From positions 38,374 to 102,373 of the forward strand of contig DAHVNW010000001.1 of assembly GCA_027319095.1 (NCBI GenBank): 64,000 nt of DNA, in the 5' to 3' direction. How positions within the stretch are numbered: the first letter of the stretch is position 1; every line of letters begins with the position of its first letter. This document shows positions 43,527-52,788 of the stretch, piece by piece. Source of the DNA: a bacterium (lineage in GTDB: Bacteria > SZUA-79 > Acidulodesulfobacterales > Acidulodesulfobacteraceae). The translations under genes were made by a program, and so were the position numbers. The notes beneath the pieces were generated by a model that was not told where the DNA came from, ran no database searches, and saw only the letters and a list, made by a program, of their open reading frames with translations.

Positions 43527-44934
43527 TTTTCGTTATTTTCCGGCTTCAAAAAGAGATATAGCGAAATTATACCGTTTTTTGGGTATAAAAGATAAAAAAG
43601 AGCTTTTCGGAAAAATAATCGGCGATATTCCCTTGATTGACGCAGATGCGTTTAAAATATTGCCGGAAGAGATGGACGAAGAGTTTTTGAACAGGTTTTT
43701 TTTAAACGTAAGCTCCGGCATTCCGGCAAAGGATAAATTTTCCGTGTTTGCCGGCGGAGGGATTTATAGCCATTTTGTTCCGGCGGCTATAGACGCCTTG
43801 ATTTCGAGATCTGAATTTTATACCCCTTATACTCCTTATCAGCCTGAGGTTAGTCAGGGCACGCTTTTTGCCTTATTTGAATTTCAGTCTATGATTGCGG
43901 AAATTCTCGGCATGGACGTCGTTAACGCTTCGATGTATGACGGGGCGGAGAGTTTAGCGGAAGCGGTATTAATGGCTATGAGGCTCTCGCCGGCAAACCG
44001 CGATATGCCGGCAAGCCATAAGGAAGATATTATATTGATTTCCGGCGGCGTAAATCCGGGCTGCGATTCCGTTATTAAAACTTTTACAGGCGGCACGGGC
44101 GTTAAAATCGTGAAAATAAAATTAAACGGCATAACGGGACGGACGGATATAGAAGATTTAAAGCAAAAACTTGCAAGCGGCAGCGCCAGAGTGCCTGCCG
44201 TGGTTGTTCAGCAGCCTAATTATTTCGGAATCATAGAAGATTTGGAAGAGCTTGAACGGCTTATAAAAAATATAGCTATAGAGCCCCTTTTTATCGTTTC
44301 TTCGACAGAGCCGTACAGTTTCGGCGTTATTAATCCGCCGGGATTTTACGGCGCCGATATTTTTGCCGGGGAGGGAAATTCTTTCGGAAATTATATGAAT
44401 TTCGGCGGACCGCTTCTGGGGCTTTTTGCCGCCAAAAAAGATTATGTCCGTCAGATGCCCGGAAGAATAGCAGGCAAAACTAAAGATGGCAAAGGCAGAG
44501 ACGCCTACGCCTTTATTCTTTCGACAAGGGAACAGCACATAAGGAGAGGCGCGGCTACTTCGAATATATGCACCAACAGTTCTTTAAACGCAGTGAGGGC
44601 GGCAATATATTTGTCTTTATGTTCAAAAACCGGCTTTAAAGAAATTGCGTTTTTAAATTTAAAACTCGCGCATATATTAAGAGATAAATTGCTATGCACA
44701 GGTTTGTTCGAGCCTCTGTATTCGGGAGATTTTTTTAACGAATTTTCTTTGAAAATAAAGAAAAACAAAAACGGCATCGGCGCCGCCTTGTTTATCGAAG
44801 AAATGGCAAAAAGAGGTATTTTGGCCGGCATAGCGGCTTCCGAAAGCGCGATTATAATATCTGCGACGGAAAATAACAACATAAGCGAAATAGAAAAATA
44901 TGTCCTAAACGCAAAAGAGGTGCTGTATGCCTAA
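43519..44934 (+). CDS. gcvPA: Glycine dehydrogenase (decarboxylating) subunit 1
   Basis: 471 residues. The N-terminal half of P protein, a separate subunit as in anaerobes and many Gram-positives. YTPYQPEVSQGTLFALFEFQ, MYDGAESLAEAV, FGGPLLGLFA, MPGRIAGKT and STREQHIRRGAATSNICT are conserved. It pairs with gcvPB to decarboxylate glycine or, in reverse, to fix CO2 onto a C1 unit. Overlaps gcvH and gcvPB by 8 nt each, so coupling is tight. Confidence 0.95.
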   Translation: MNNFRYFPASKRDIAKLYRFLGIKDKKELFGKIIGDIPLIDADAFKILPEEMDEEFLNRFFLNVSSGIPAKDKFSVFAGGGIYSHFVPAAIDALISRSEFYTPYTPYQPEVSQGTLFALFEFQSMIAEILGMDVVNASMYDGAESLAEAVLMAMRLSPANRDMPASHKEDIILISGGVNPGCDSVIKTFTGGTGVKIVKIKLNGITGRTDIEDLKQKLASGSARVPAVVVQQPNYFGIIEDLEELERLIKNIAIEPLFIVSSTEPYSFGVINPPGFYGADIFAGEGNSFGNYMNFGGPLLGLFAAKKDYVRQMPGRIAGKTKDGKGRDAYAFILSTREQHIRRGAATSNICTNSSLNAVRAAIYLSLCSKTGFKEIAFLNLKLAHILRDKLLCTGLFEPLYSGDFFNEFSLKIKKNKNGIGAALFIEEMAKRGILAGIAASESAIIISATENNNISEIEKYVLNAKEVLYA

Positions 44935-46516
44935 GTTTCCCGGTATAAGAGGTTTTTTTTTAGACGAGGTTCCGCTGCTGCGGCAAAGTTCGAGAGGGGT
45001 CAGAGGCGTAAGCATACCCGATTGCGGTCTTAAAAAAACCGGATTAAAAAAAGACGAAGGCGCATATATAAATAAAAAATTTATAAGAAAAGACCCGCCA
45101 AATCTTCCTGAAGTATCCGAGCCGTCTGTCGTAAGGCATTTTACGAGGCTTTCAAGCTGGAATATGTGCGTAGATTCGGTTTTTTACCCTCTCGGTTCCT
45201 GCACCATGAAGTATAATCCTAAAATTAACGAAAAGATTGCCGGCTTAGAAAATATTAAGAATATTCATCCCGAAACGCCGTCTTTTCTTATTCAGCCGCT
45301 TTTAAAGATTATTCACGATTTTAACTGTATTTTATGCGAACTTACCGGGTTGGCGGAGTTCAGCTTCGCTCCGCAGGCCGGAGCGGCTGGCGAATTCGCC
45401 GGTTTAAAAATTATCAAAAAATATTTCGACATGAAAGGGAAAAATAGGAAAAAGATATTGGTTCCCGATAGTTCGCATGGGACGAATCCCGCAAGTTCAG
45501 TCCTGGCTGGATTTACGCCTGTCGAAATTAAAACGGGGAATGCAGGGACTTTGGCTGCGGAAGCATTAGAAAAATATATTTCGAAAGACGTCGCCGGAAT
45601 CATGATAACTAATCCTAATACGTTTGGAATTTTTGAAAAAGACATTAGGAAAATTAGCGATATCATGCATAAAAACGGTTCTTTCGTGTATATGGACGGG
45701 GCTAATTTTAACGCTTTTTTGGGCAACGCCAGGGTTTCGGATATGGGAATAGATATAATACAACTTAATCTCCACAAAACGTTTTCAACTCCCCACGGCG
45801 GCGGAGGTCCGGGGAGCGGAGCCATAGGCGTAGTAGAATCGTTAAAAGAATACCTGCCCGTTCCTTATGTTAAAGCCGTTATTAAATCGGGCGCTAACGT
45901 TAAATCCGGGGTCGTCGATAATGGCCATATTAAACAAGATATTAAAGGCGCGATAAAAGCGAAAGGCTTAAAAAGCGGGAGCGGACTTTTTTACGTGACG
46001 GCTGCGGATAAAAAATATACCATCGGGAGAATGGCTCCGTTTTTATGCAGTTTTGCGGTCTTGGTCAGGGCTTATGCGTACCTGTTGTCCCTTGGAAAGA
46101 ATAATATCGGCTCCGTTAGCGAGATTGCGGTGCTTAATGCAAATTACGTCAAGAAAAAACTCGCTAAAATCCTGCAGGGTTCCGACCCTTTCGAAGAGGG
46201 TTTGTGCATGCACGAATGCGTTTTTAACGATAAAGCTATCGAGGAAAGCGGAGTATCGACGTTAGAATTAGCAAAACTTTTAATAGATTATGGTTTTCAT
46301 CCGCCGACGGTTTATTTTCCGAAAAACATTCACGGGGCAATTATGATAGAACCCACGGAAACGGAGTCTATAAGGACTATAGACAGCTTTATAAAAGCCG
46401 TCGAAGAAATAAAGTTTAAAGTAAAAAAATCCAGGGCGGTTAAATCGCCGCAAAAGACGAAAATCGGAAGAGTCAACGAAGTTTTGGCAAATAAAAAGCC
46501 GGTTTTTAAATATTAA
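44927..46516 (+). CDS. gcvPB: Glycine dehydrogenase (decarboxylating) subunit 2
   Basis: 529 residues. Contains the pyridoxal phosphate Lys (~residue 284) in LNLHKTFSTPHGGGGPG, the FYPLGSCTMKYNPK motif and SSHGTNPASSV. It carries the PLP of P protein. It ends the gcvT-H-PA-PB run; the lipoamide dehydrogenase (L protein) is not in the window. The C-terminal tail is basic and longer than expected by some 30 residues. Confidence 0.95.
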   Translation: MPKFPGIRGFFLDEVPLLRQSSRGVRGVSIPDCGLKKTGLKKDEGAYINKKFIRKDPPNLPEVSEPSVVRHFTRLSSWNMCVDSVFYPLGSCTMKYNPKINEKIAGLENIKNIHPETPSFLIQPLLKIIHDFNCILCELTGLAEFSFAPQAGAAGEFAGLKIIKKYFDMKGKNRKKILVPDSSHGTNPASSVLAGFTPVEIKTGNAGTLAAEALEKYISKDVAGIMITNPNTFGIFEKDIRKISDIMHKNGSFVYMDGANFNAFLGNARVSDMGIDIIQLNLHKTFSTPHGGGGPGSGAIGVVESLKEYLPVPYVKAVIKSGANVKSGVVDNGHIKQDIKGAIKAKGLKSGSGLFYVTAADKKYTIGRMAPFLCSFAVLVRAYAYLLSLGKNNIGSVSEIAVLNANYVKKKLAKILQGSDPFEEGLCMHECVFNDKAIEESGVSTLELAKLLIDYGFHPPTVYFPKNIHGAIMIEPTETESIRTIDSFIKAVEEIKFKVKKSRAVKSPQKTKIGRVNEVLANKKPVFKY

Positions 46517-46591
46517 AAAAGGTATTTCGTATATATGACACTATGGCATGTAATGTGATATAATATATAAAAAATTATATATTGCGGTTAA

Positions 46592-46975
46592 CCGGTTAAT
46601 TTTTTAAAGGACAGCGGACGGTTTAATAATATTACGCTTTTAGGCTCCGGCATGGGAGGGTCCGCAGTGTTAAATGCAGCTAAGCTTTATAAGGCGTCCG
46701 AAATAAAATCCGTTATCGTGCCGTCTCCGGTTTACGTGGAGGGCGTCGATTTTATCGAAGGCGTTCCTATTCATTATCTCGGTTCGGAAGAAGAGAAGTT
46801 TGCGGAGGGAATAATAAAAATGTGTGGGCAGACTAAATTCCCTAAGACGGTTCATTTATTTAAAGGGACGGTTCACGGTCAAAATATTTTTGCGACCGGA
46901 GACAAAGATGAGCTTATTTCCCTCATAATTTCCTACATTAAAGGCGACGGCAAAAAGAAAGGCATGGCGGGATAA
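46592..46975 (+). pseudogene. Alpha/beta hydrolase remnant, 5'-truncated
   Basis: The frame opens after a stop at 46589 and has no start before ATG 46652, yet residues before that ATG already fit the fold (NNITLLGSGMGGSAVLN), so the N-terminal half is missing. The nucleophile elbow, normally G-x-S-x-G, is G-S-G-M-G, so the catalytic Ser is lost or displaced. The distal part with ...HYLGSEEEKFAEGI and the His-bearing GTVHGQNIF remains. It looks like the C-terminal half of a dienelactone-hydrolase-type protein. A short functional protein is possible but unlikely. Confidence 0.65.
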
Positions 46976-46983
46976 ACTAAATT

Positions 46984-48225
46984 ATGCCCGCTATCTTTTT
47001 CGTTTTTTTCGTCATACTTCTGCAAAGGGCAAATACCAACCTTATACAATCCGTTAATCCGCTGTTCGTCCGGTATGTCCTGGGAAAAAATCTTTTTTAC
47101 GTCGGAATTACTACGGCGGTTTATGCCGTAAGTACGCTTTTAGTCAGGTATCTCGTAAGCGTAAGGATTAAGCCGGAATCGATTTCGAAATTCGTAATTA
47201 TAGGGCTTTTATTGTTTTCGGCGGCAATACTGGGGTATTTCTTTTCTGCGAATTACGCAGAATTTTTGATATTCGTCGCAATATCGGGTTTTGCCACTGC
47301 TATTATTATGCCTTTTCTTTTATCTTTAGTACATCTGTTTTCCGATAAATCCGCCATAGAAAAAAACCTTACTATATATTCGCTTATGTTAAGCCTTGCG
47401 CTTGTTTTCGGGCCGCTGTTGGGCTCGGCGGTTTTATCGGCTTTGGCTATACGTTGGATTTATATTATGTTGTGTTTGTTTGCCCTGTCCGCGTTTTTCT
47501 TTGCCGTTAAAATACATGTCCATGCCAAAAGCGCCGCGGCAAAAAAGCTATACGGCGCTAAAAACGAAGGAATTAATGCAGGTAAAGAACCTAAAAAACT
47601 AAAACGCAGTCCGGTTTCATCGTTACTGAAAAACAAAGGATTTCTCGAGGTAATTTTTTATAATACTACGTTCAGCATAGCTTTTGCTTCAATTGTAGCT
47701 CTTGGGGGAGTTTTTGCAAAAGATAATTTTCATGTTAAATATTTCGAAATAACGCTTTTATTTTCGTTATTTTTCGTTTCGTCGCTTATTGCGAGGCTTA
47801 TTTTGCTTTATTGGACGAAAAAAGGCAATATTAAAAACAAAACGGGGATTTTAAATATTTCTATATTTATTTCGGTTTTAGCTTTTGTTTTAGCGGTATT
47901 TTCGAGAAATGTAGGATTTTATGCCTTAAGCCTGGTTATATTCGGTATTCCGCACGCGCTTATTTTTCCTATAGGAACCATGAGAATATCGGAAACCGTC
48001 GCTATGGAAGATATAGTCGCCGCAAATACCATATATCAGTCCAACTTCGACGTCGGCGGTATTATCGGTCCTTTTTTTCTGTCCTACCTGGGCGCAATTT
48101 ATTCCATAAGGCTCGTATTCGGACTAATCGCGGTTTTTTTACTTGCGGCGTTTATTGCGGGCAGGTATATAATATATAAAAATAAAAACAAAAAGAAAAT
48201 AAATACCGGTATTTATTTTCTTTAA
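46984..48225 (+). CDS. Major facilitator superfamily transporter
   Basis: 413 residues with about 12 hydrophobic helices and a central cytosolic, Lys-rich loop (residues ~185-215). The first helix contains LLQRANTNLIQSVNPLFVRY, and the protein has the MFS-like gaps between halves. No substrate signature seen. The start is 8 nt after the hydrolase remnant, so it may be what remains of an operon; specificity could be for metabolites such as aromatic or carboxylic acids but that is a guess. Confidence 0.8.
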   Translation: MPAIFFVFFVILLQRANTNLIQSVNPLFVRYVLGKNLFYVGITTAVYAVSTLLVRYLVSVRIKPESISKFVIIGLLLFSAAILGYFFSANYAEFLIFVAISGFATAIIMPFLLSLVHLFSDKSAIEKNLTIYSLMLSLALVFGPLLGSAVLSALAIRWIYIMLCLFALSAFFFAVKIHVHAKSAAAKKLYGAKNEGINAGKEPKKLKRSPVSSLLKNKGFLEVIFYNTTFSIAFASIVALGGVFAKDNFHVKYFEITLLFSLFFVSSLIARLILLYWTKKGNIKNKTGILNISIFISVLAFVLAVFSRNVGFYALSLVIFGIPHALIFPIGTMRISETVAMEDIVAANTIYQSNFDVGGIIGPFFLSYLGAIYSIRLVFGLIAVFLLAAFIAGRYIIYKNKNKKKINTGIYFL

Positions 48226-48327
48226 TTTTGCCTTTTTTTAAAAAATTATATAAAATACTATAACATAACATAAATGTAAATTATAAGCCGGATAATCTAA
48301 ACAGAAAAATACCGGTAAAAATGAAAC

Positions 48328-49410
48328 ATGAAAGAACTTGAAAAATTGAGGCGGGAAATCGACTGCATAGACGGACAGATAGTCGGGCTTCTTAACGAAA
48401 GAGGAAAAGTTGCCCTAAAGGTCGGATATATAAAGTCGTCTAACAATAAAGCTTTTTATAATCCTTCACGGGAAGGCGAAGTTTACAGAAACGTTATAAG
48501 CGTTAACGAAGGCCCTCTTAAAGACGAACATCTTTATAATATATTCAGGGAAATAATTTCCGCATGCATCAGCGTCGAATCCGGCATAAGGATAAGCTAT
48601 TTCGGTCCGGAAGGAACGTTTACGCATCTTGCGGCCATCAAAAAATTTGGAACTTCGAGGATGCTTATACCGGTTAAAACCATTCAGGATGTTTTTGGTT
48701 CCGTTTCCAAAGGGCTTTCCGATTACGGCGTCGTTCCCGTCGAAAATTCCATAGAAGGCATGGTCAACACTACTTTCGACATGTTCGTAAATTCAAACGT
48801 TACCATTATAGGCGAGGAGGTTATTCCCGTAAGCCATTACCTTTTTTCTAAAGAATCCGATATAAAAAAAATAAAGAAAATATTTTCCCATCCGCAGGCA
48901 TTCGGACAGTGCAGGAATTTTTTAGAAGAGAATTTCGAAGGAGCCGAACTTATAGACGCTTTTTCTACGGCAGATGCCTGCATTATGGCATCTAACGAGA
49001 AAGGTGCCGCCGCGATAGCTTCGGAAGTTGCCGGCAGAATTTACGGGTTAAACGTACTCCTTCCGCACATAGAAGACTATAGCAATAATTTTACGAGGTT
49101 TTTAATTATTTCCAATGGCGAAAAGACCCAAAAGACCGGCAAAGATAAAACTTCCATTTTATTTTCCATAAAAAACTCAGTCGGAGCGCTTTATAAAATA
49201 TTAAAACCCTTTTATGAAAACGAAATTAACATAACTAAAATAGAATCGAGGCCGTCAAAAAAATATAACTGGGATTACCTGTTTTTTATAGACCTGAGTT
49301 GTCACGAATCCGACGCAAAATTAAAAAAAGCGTTAAAAGCCATAGAAGAGTACGTTATTTTTATAAAAATCCTCGGTTCTTACGAGGCAGTTTTTATCTC
49401 TAATATATAG
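48328..49410 (+). CDS. pheA: Chorismate mutase / prephenate dehydratase (P-protein)
   Basis: 360 residues. An N-terminal chorismate mutase helix domain (LEKLRREIDCIDGQIVGLLN), a prephenate dehydratase domain from SYFGPEGTFTHLAAI with VVPVENSIEGMVNTTFDM and the NNFTRFLII end, then an ACT domain (SVGALYKILKPFYENEINIT, KIESRPSKK) that binds phenylalanine for feedback. It converts chorismate to phenylpyruvate. Its partners hisC, aroF, tyrA and aroA are 6-9 kb downstream, separated by the C1/POR block. Confidence 0.95.
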   Translation: MKELEKLRREIDCIDGQIVGLLNERGKVALKVGYIKSSNNKAFYNPSREGEVYRNVISVNEGPLKDEHLYNIFREIISACISVESGIRISYFGPEGTFTHLAAIKKFGTSRMLIPVKTIQDVFGSVSKGLSDYGVVPVENSIEGMVNTTFDMFVNSNVTIIGEEVIPVSHYLFSKESDIKKIKKIFSHPQAFGQCRNFLEENFEGAELIDAFSTADACIMASNEKGAAAIASEVAGRIYGLNVLLPHIEDYSNNFTRFLIISNGEKTQKTGKDKTSILFSIKNSVGALYKILKPFYENEINITKIESRPSKKYNWDYLFFIDLSCHESDAKLKKALKAIEEYVIFIKILGSYEAVFISNI

Positions 49411-49628
49411 TAAAATGCGTAATAACCGGCATATAATGCGTATAACGGCAAATAAAACAACTTTATAAAATATAAAATAATTCCGAACGATTTTAATTTT
49501 TGCCATGGAGAAAATTTGCCCGTTTAAAATCAGGTTATAATGCAAAACGGCAGGCCGGCTTGACTTTGCAAGTGCAAGGCCGGTTTTGCGCTTAAATTGC
49601 GCATAATGCGTAAAAATATATAATATTT
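49411..49628 (+). other. Intergenic region with a metF-proximal hairpin
   Basis: 218 nt. A hairpin formed by CCGGCTTG and CAAGgCCGG (about 49552-49583), flanked by GCAAAA/TTTTGC, lies some 45 nt before metF. ATAATGCGTA occurs twice (upstream and just after the hairpin). A TATAAT (49619-49624) with TTGCGC 16 nt before it lies only 4 nt from the metF ATG. The hairpin lacks a T run of convincing length, so I do not call it a terminator. Confidence 0.45.
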
Positions 49629-50510
49629 ATGAATAACGAATCTAAATTAAAAGAAAATTTAGAAAACGGCGTTTTTGTTTATACGTCCGAATTATCTCCG
49701 GAAAGGGGCGCTGATCTTTCTAAGATAAAATCCAATTACGATTTGCTGAAGGAACGCGTTTTTGCATTTAATATTACGGATAATCAAGGCGCCAATATGA
49801 AAATGTCTTCACTCGCGGGTTCTATTTATATAAAACAGGCGGGAGGAGAGCCTATATTCCAGCAGACTTGCAGAGACAGAAACCGTATGGCTTTGGAATC
49901 GGACCTGCTTGGCGCCGCGGCTTTCGGCGTGCAAAACGTTTTAACCCTCACCGGCGACTATATTTCTTTCGGAGACCATAAGAATGCAAAGGCGGTTTAC
50001 GATATAGATTCGGTTAATTTAATCGAAATAGTTAAAGGCTTGAATGCCGGCACAGATATGAACGGAAATAAACTTAACGGCAATACCCGTTTTTATATCG
50101 GGGCGGCGGTCAATCCGGAATCTGTTCCGCTCGAACCGCAGCTTTTAAAATTCGAAAAAAAAATAGCCGCTGGATGCGATTTTTTTCAAACGCAGGCCGT
50201 ATTCGATTCCGCCAAATTTAACAAGTTTTACGATTTTTATAAAAATTTTAGAAATATAAAAATTATAGCCGGAATCTATATATTAAAATCCGCAAAAACC
50301 GCGCGTTTTATGAATAAATTCATTCCCGGAATTTATATTACGGAAAGGATAATAAACGAACTCGAAAACGCCCCCGACCCTTTAAAAAAGGGAATCGAAA
50401 TTGCCGTCAGGACAGCTAAAGAAATAAAACCGTTGGTAAACGGAATACATATTATGGCATACGGAATAGAAGACAAAATTCCTTATTTTTTAAACGAATT
50501 TGAAAAATAA
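49629..50510 (+). CDS. metF: Methylenetetrahydrofolate reductase, MetF (MetVF type)
   Basis: 293 residues with the MetF TIM barrel. It reduces methylene-THF to methyl-THF using FAD. SELSPERGADLSKI, AFNITDNQG, CRDRNRMALESDLLGA, VLTLTGDYISFGDH and GCDFFQTQAVFD match the anaerobic, MetV-partnered type. A MetV-like protein is encoded 4 kb downstream. No ribosome-binding site precedes the ATG and the -10 is almost adjacent, so the message may be leaderless. It precedes the porGDAB-folD-metV unit with its own promoter. Confidence 0.92.
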   Translation: MNNESKLKENLENGVFVYTSELSPERGADLSKIKSNYDLLKERVFAFNITDNQGANMKMSSLAGSIYIKQAGGEPIFQQTCRDRNRMALESDLLGAAAFGVQNVLTLTGDYISFGDHKNAKAVYDIDSVNLIEIVKGLNAGTDMNGNKLNGNTRFYIGAAVNPESVPLEPQLLKFEKKIAAGCDFFQTQAVFDSAKFNKFYDFYKNFRNIKIIAGIYILKSAKTARFMNKFIPGIYITERIINELENAPDPLKKGIEIAVRTAKEIKPLVNGIHIMAYGIEDKIPYFLNEFEK

Positions 50511-50564
50511 AATAAAAATAGAATAAATAAAATATAAATTTTATAAAAAACGTTCGAAAAACTC

Positions 50565-50594
50565 TTGACAATTAAGCATTAAAAAGTGTATAAT
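50565..50594 (+). promoter_or_regulatory. Promoter of the por-folD-metV operon
   Basis: TTGACA (50565-50570), an 18-nt spacer and TATAAT (50589-50594), all consensus, with a preceding GTG. The leader to porG would be about 105 nt and has no recognised riboswitch. The following five-gene run (porG, D, A, B, folD) and the metV-like gene have no other strong promoter. Confidence 0.82.
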
Positions 50595-50704
50595 TTTTAA
50601 AACGCCGATTTAAAAATCTTTTATTCATATCGCCTACTATACACAATAAACGTGAAAAGATTTAAATCTGTCCATCTAAAAAAAATAAAAAAAGGAAAAA
50701 ATCT

Positions 50705-51274
50705 ATGATGAAAGAAATAAGAATTCACGGCAGAGGTGGACAGGGTTCCGTTACCATGGCGTCTATTTTAGCCATCAGCTTTTTCGACGACGGAAATTAC
50801 TGTCAGGCTTTTCCTTCTTTCGGATCCGAAAGAACTGGCGCTCCAGTTCAGGCATTTGCGAGGTTTTCGGATAAACCGATAAGAACGAGGCATCAGATAT
50901 ACGAACCCGATTATATAATAGTTCAGGACATAACTCTTTTGAAATCCGTGCCTGTTTATAAAGGCATTAAAGAGGACGGCAAAATTTTAATTAACTCGGA
51001 GGCATCCGTTAAGGACGTTACAGCCGAACTCGGCGGAATAAGCGAAGAAAGCGTAATAATGTTCCCGGCATTAAAAATAGCCATGAAAGTTTTAAGCAAG
51101 CCGATAGTCAATACGACCCTTCTAGGCGCTTTTTCGGCATTGAGCGGCGTCGTTTCGATAGATTCCGTTAAAAAAGAGATAGAAAACAGATTTGGTTCTA
51201 AATTAGGGAAACTTAACGCCGAAGCGGCGCAAACAGCTTATAACTATATAAAAGGAGATAAGAGTGGATTTTAA
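50705..51274 (+). CDS. porG: 2-oxoacid:ferredoxin oxidoreductase, gamma subunit
   Basis: 189 residues. The gamma chain begins with EIRIHGRGGQGSVTMASILA, the standard gamma motif, then FPSFGSERTGAPVQAFARFS. It is the first of the gamma-delta-alpha-beta order used by pyruvate (POR) and 2-ketoisovalerate (VOR) enzymes. The enzyme oxidatively decarboxylates a 2-oxoacid to acyl-CoA with reduction of ferredoxin, or runs in reverse. It overlaps the delta gene by 11 nt. AAAGGA precedes the ATG (second ATG at 50708 also possible). Confidence 0.93.
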   Translation: MMKEIRIHGRGGQGSVTMASILAISFFDDGNYCQAFPSFGSERTGAPVQAFARFSDKPIRTRHQIYEPDYIIVQDITLLKSVPVYKGIKEDGKILINSEASVKDVTAELGGISEESVIMFPALKIAMKVLSKPIVNTTLLGAFSALSGVVSIDSVKKEIENRFGSKLGKLNAEAAQTAYNYIKGDKSGF

Positions 51275-51527
51275 GGCTGGAATAATCGCAATGCCAGGTG
51301 CGGCTCTTTCTAACAAGACCGGCTCTTTCGCTAACGAAATACCGGTATATCAACACAAAGCATGCACAGGGTGCAATCTTTGTATTTATTTCTGCCCCGA
51401 AGGCGTAGTTTACGGCGATAAAAAAACTAAAATTTACGATTTCGATTCTGATTACTGCAAAGGATGCGGGATATGCGCCGAAGAATGTCCGGTGGACGAT
51501 ATAAAAATGGTTTTAGTCGAAAAATAA
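51264..51527 (+). CDS. porD: 2-oxoacid:ferredoxin oxidoreductase, delta (ferredoxin-like) subunit
   Basis: 87 residues from a GTG start (51264) within the porG end; AAAGGAG lies 8-10 nt upstream. Two [4Fe-4S] motifs are complete: CTGCNLCIYFCPEGVV and CKGCGICAEECPVDDI. It passes electrons to an external ferredoxin. Confidence 0.92.
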   Translation: MDFKAGIIAMPGAALSNKTGSFANEIPVYQHKACTGCNLCIYFCPEGVVYGDKKTKIYDFDSDYCKGCGICAEECPVDDIKMVLVEK

Positions 51528-51562
51528 TTTAATATAATATAACGCAGACGGGTGAATATATT

Positions 51563-52735
51563 ATGAAAAAAGTTCTAGAAGGTTCTATGGCTATAGCCGA
51601 AGGAGTAAGATTAGCTGAGCCTCATGTCATTTCGGCTTATCCTATCACTCCGCAAACCCATATAGTCGAGCATCTTTCCCAAATGGTAGCCGACGGAGAT
51701 TTAAAAGCCGAATTTATTATGGTCGAAAGCGAACATTCGGCGGCTTCGGTAGTCCTGGGAGCCGGCGCATGCGGCGTCAGGACGTATACGGCAACAGCCG
51801 CACAGGGGCTTTTGTATATGGAGGAAGTTATATACAATATTGCCGGGATGAGGCTTCCGGTTGTTATTACGGTTGCCAACAGAGCGGTTTCAGCGCCTAT
51901 AAACATCTGGAACGATATGCAGGATGCCATGGCTATAAGGGATACCGGGGCAGTCATGCTGGTTGCCGAAAATAATCAGGAAGCATACGATATGCATTTA
52001 CAGGCTTTTAAAATTGCCGAAAATAGGGACGTCATGCTTCCGGTCGTCGTAAACGTGGACGGATTCGTTTTAACGCATACTTTCGAAGTAGTGGAAACGA
52101 TAGACGACATCGAAAAAGTCAGGCAGTATCTTCCGCCTATAAATATGGAATATAAGCTGGATGTAGAAAGTCCATATTCTTTCGGAACGCTGGGCGAGCC
52201 TTCGGTATATACGGAGTCCAGATACAACTTATATAACGCCATGAATTATTCAAGGAATATTATAATAGATTCCGCAAAAGAGTTTAAAGATATGTTCGGC
52301 AGATTTTACGGAAGCCTGACGGATTCCTATAAAATGGACGATGCCCAGACGGTAATAGTGGCGATGGGCTCGGTTCTTGGCACCATAAAGGACGTAGTCG
52401 ACGAATTAAGGGAATCTGGAAAAAAAATCGGCGTTCTAAAAATTCGTTCATTCAGGCCGTTTCCTGAAGAAGAAATCGTTTCGGCGCTTAAAAATGTAAA
52501 AAACGTGATAGTAGCGGAAAAAGCTATATGCCCTGGAAAAGGCGGCATTCTTTCCGTAGAAATAAGAGACGTTCTATATAAGCATAAAATTAATTCGGTA
52601 AACGTTAACGGCTATACGCTCGGGCTTGGCGGCAGGGATATTACTCCCAGAAATATTTACGACCTCGTTCTCAGGGCGGAAAAAGAAGAAAACGTCGATG
52701 GGGAATTTATAGGCTTATCGCAGCAATATCTCTAA
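51563..52735 (+). CDS. porA: 2-oxoacid:ferredoxin oxidoreductase, alpha subunit
   Basis: 390 residues. AEPHVISAYPITPQTHIVEH and SEHSAASVVLGAGACGVRTY lead the pyrimidine-binding domain, and FRPFPEEEIVSAL is near the end. With the beta chain it forms the TPP active site. The alpha chain length (~390) and HVISAYPITPQT agree with pyruvate-type PorA in anaerobes. No GAGG-like site is close; upstream is ACGGGTG. Confidence 0.93.
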   Translation: MKKVLEGSMAIAEGVRLAEPHVISAYPITPQTHIVEHLSQMVADGDLKAEFIMVESEHSAASVVLGAGACGVRTYTATAAQGLLYMEEVIYNIAGMRLPVVITVANRAVSAPINIWNDMQDAMAIRDTGAVMLVAENNQEAYDMHLQAFKIAENRDVMLPVVVNVDGFVLTHTFEVVETIDDIEKVRQYLPPINMEYKLDVESPYSFGTLGEPSVYTESRYNLYNAMNYSRNIIIDSAKEFKDMFGRFYGSLTDSYKMDDAQTVIVAMGSVLGTIKDVVDELRESGKKIGVLKIRSFRPFPEEEIVSALKNVKNVIVAEKAICPGKGGILSVEIRDVLYKHKINSVNVNGYTLGLGGRDITPRNIYDLVLRAEKEENVDGEFIGLSQQYL

Positions 52736-52788
52736 TCCTCTATCTTTAGGTTTTTAAATAAATAAAAAATATTAAAAAGGAAATAAAT

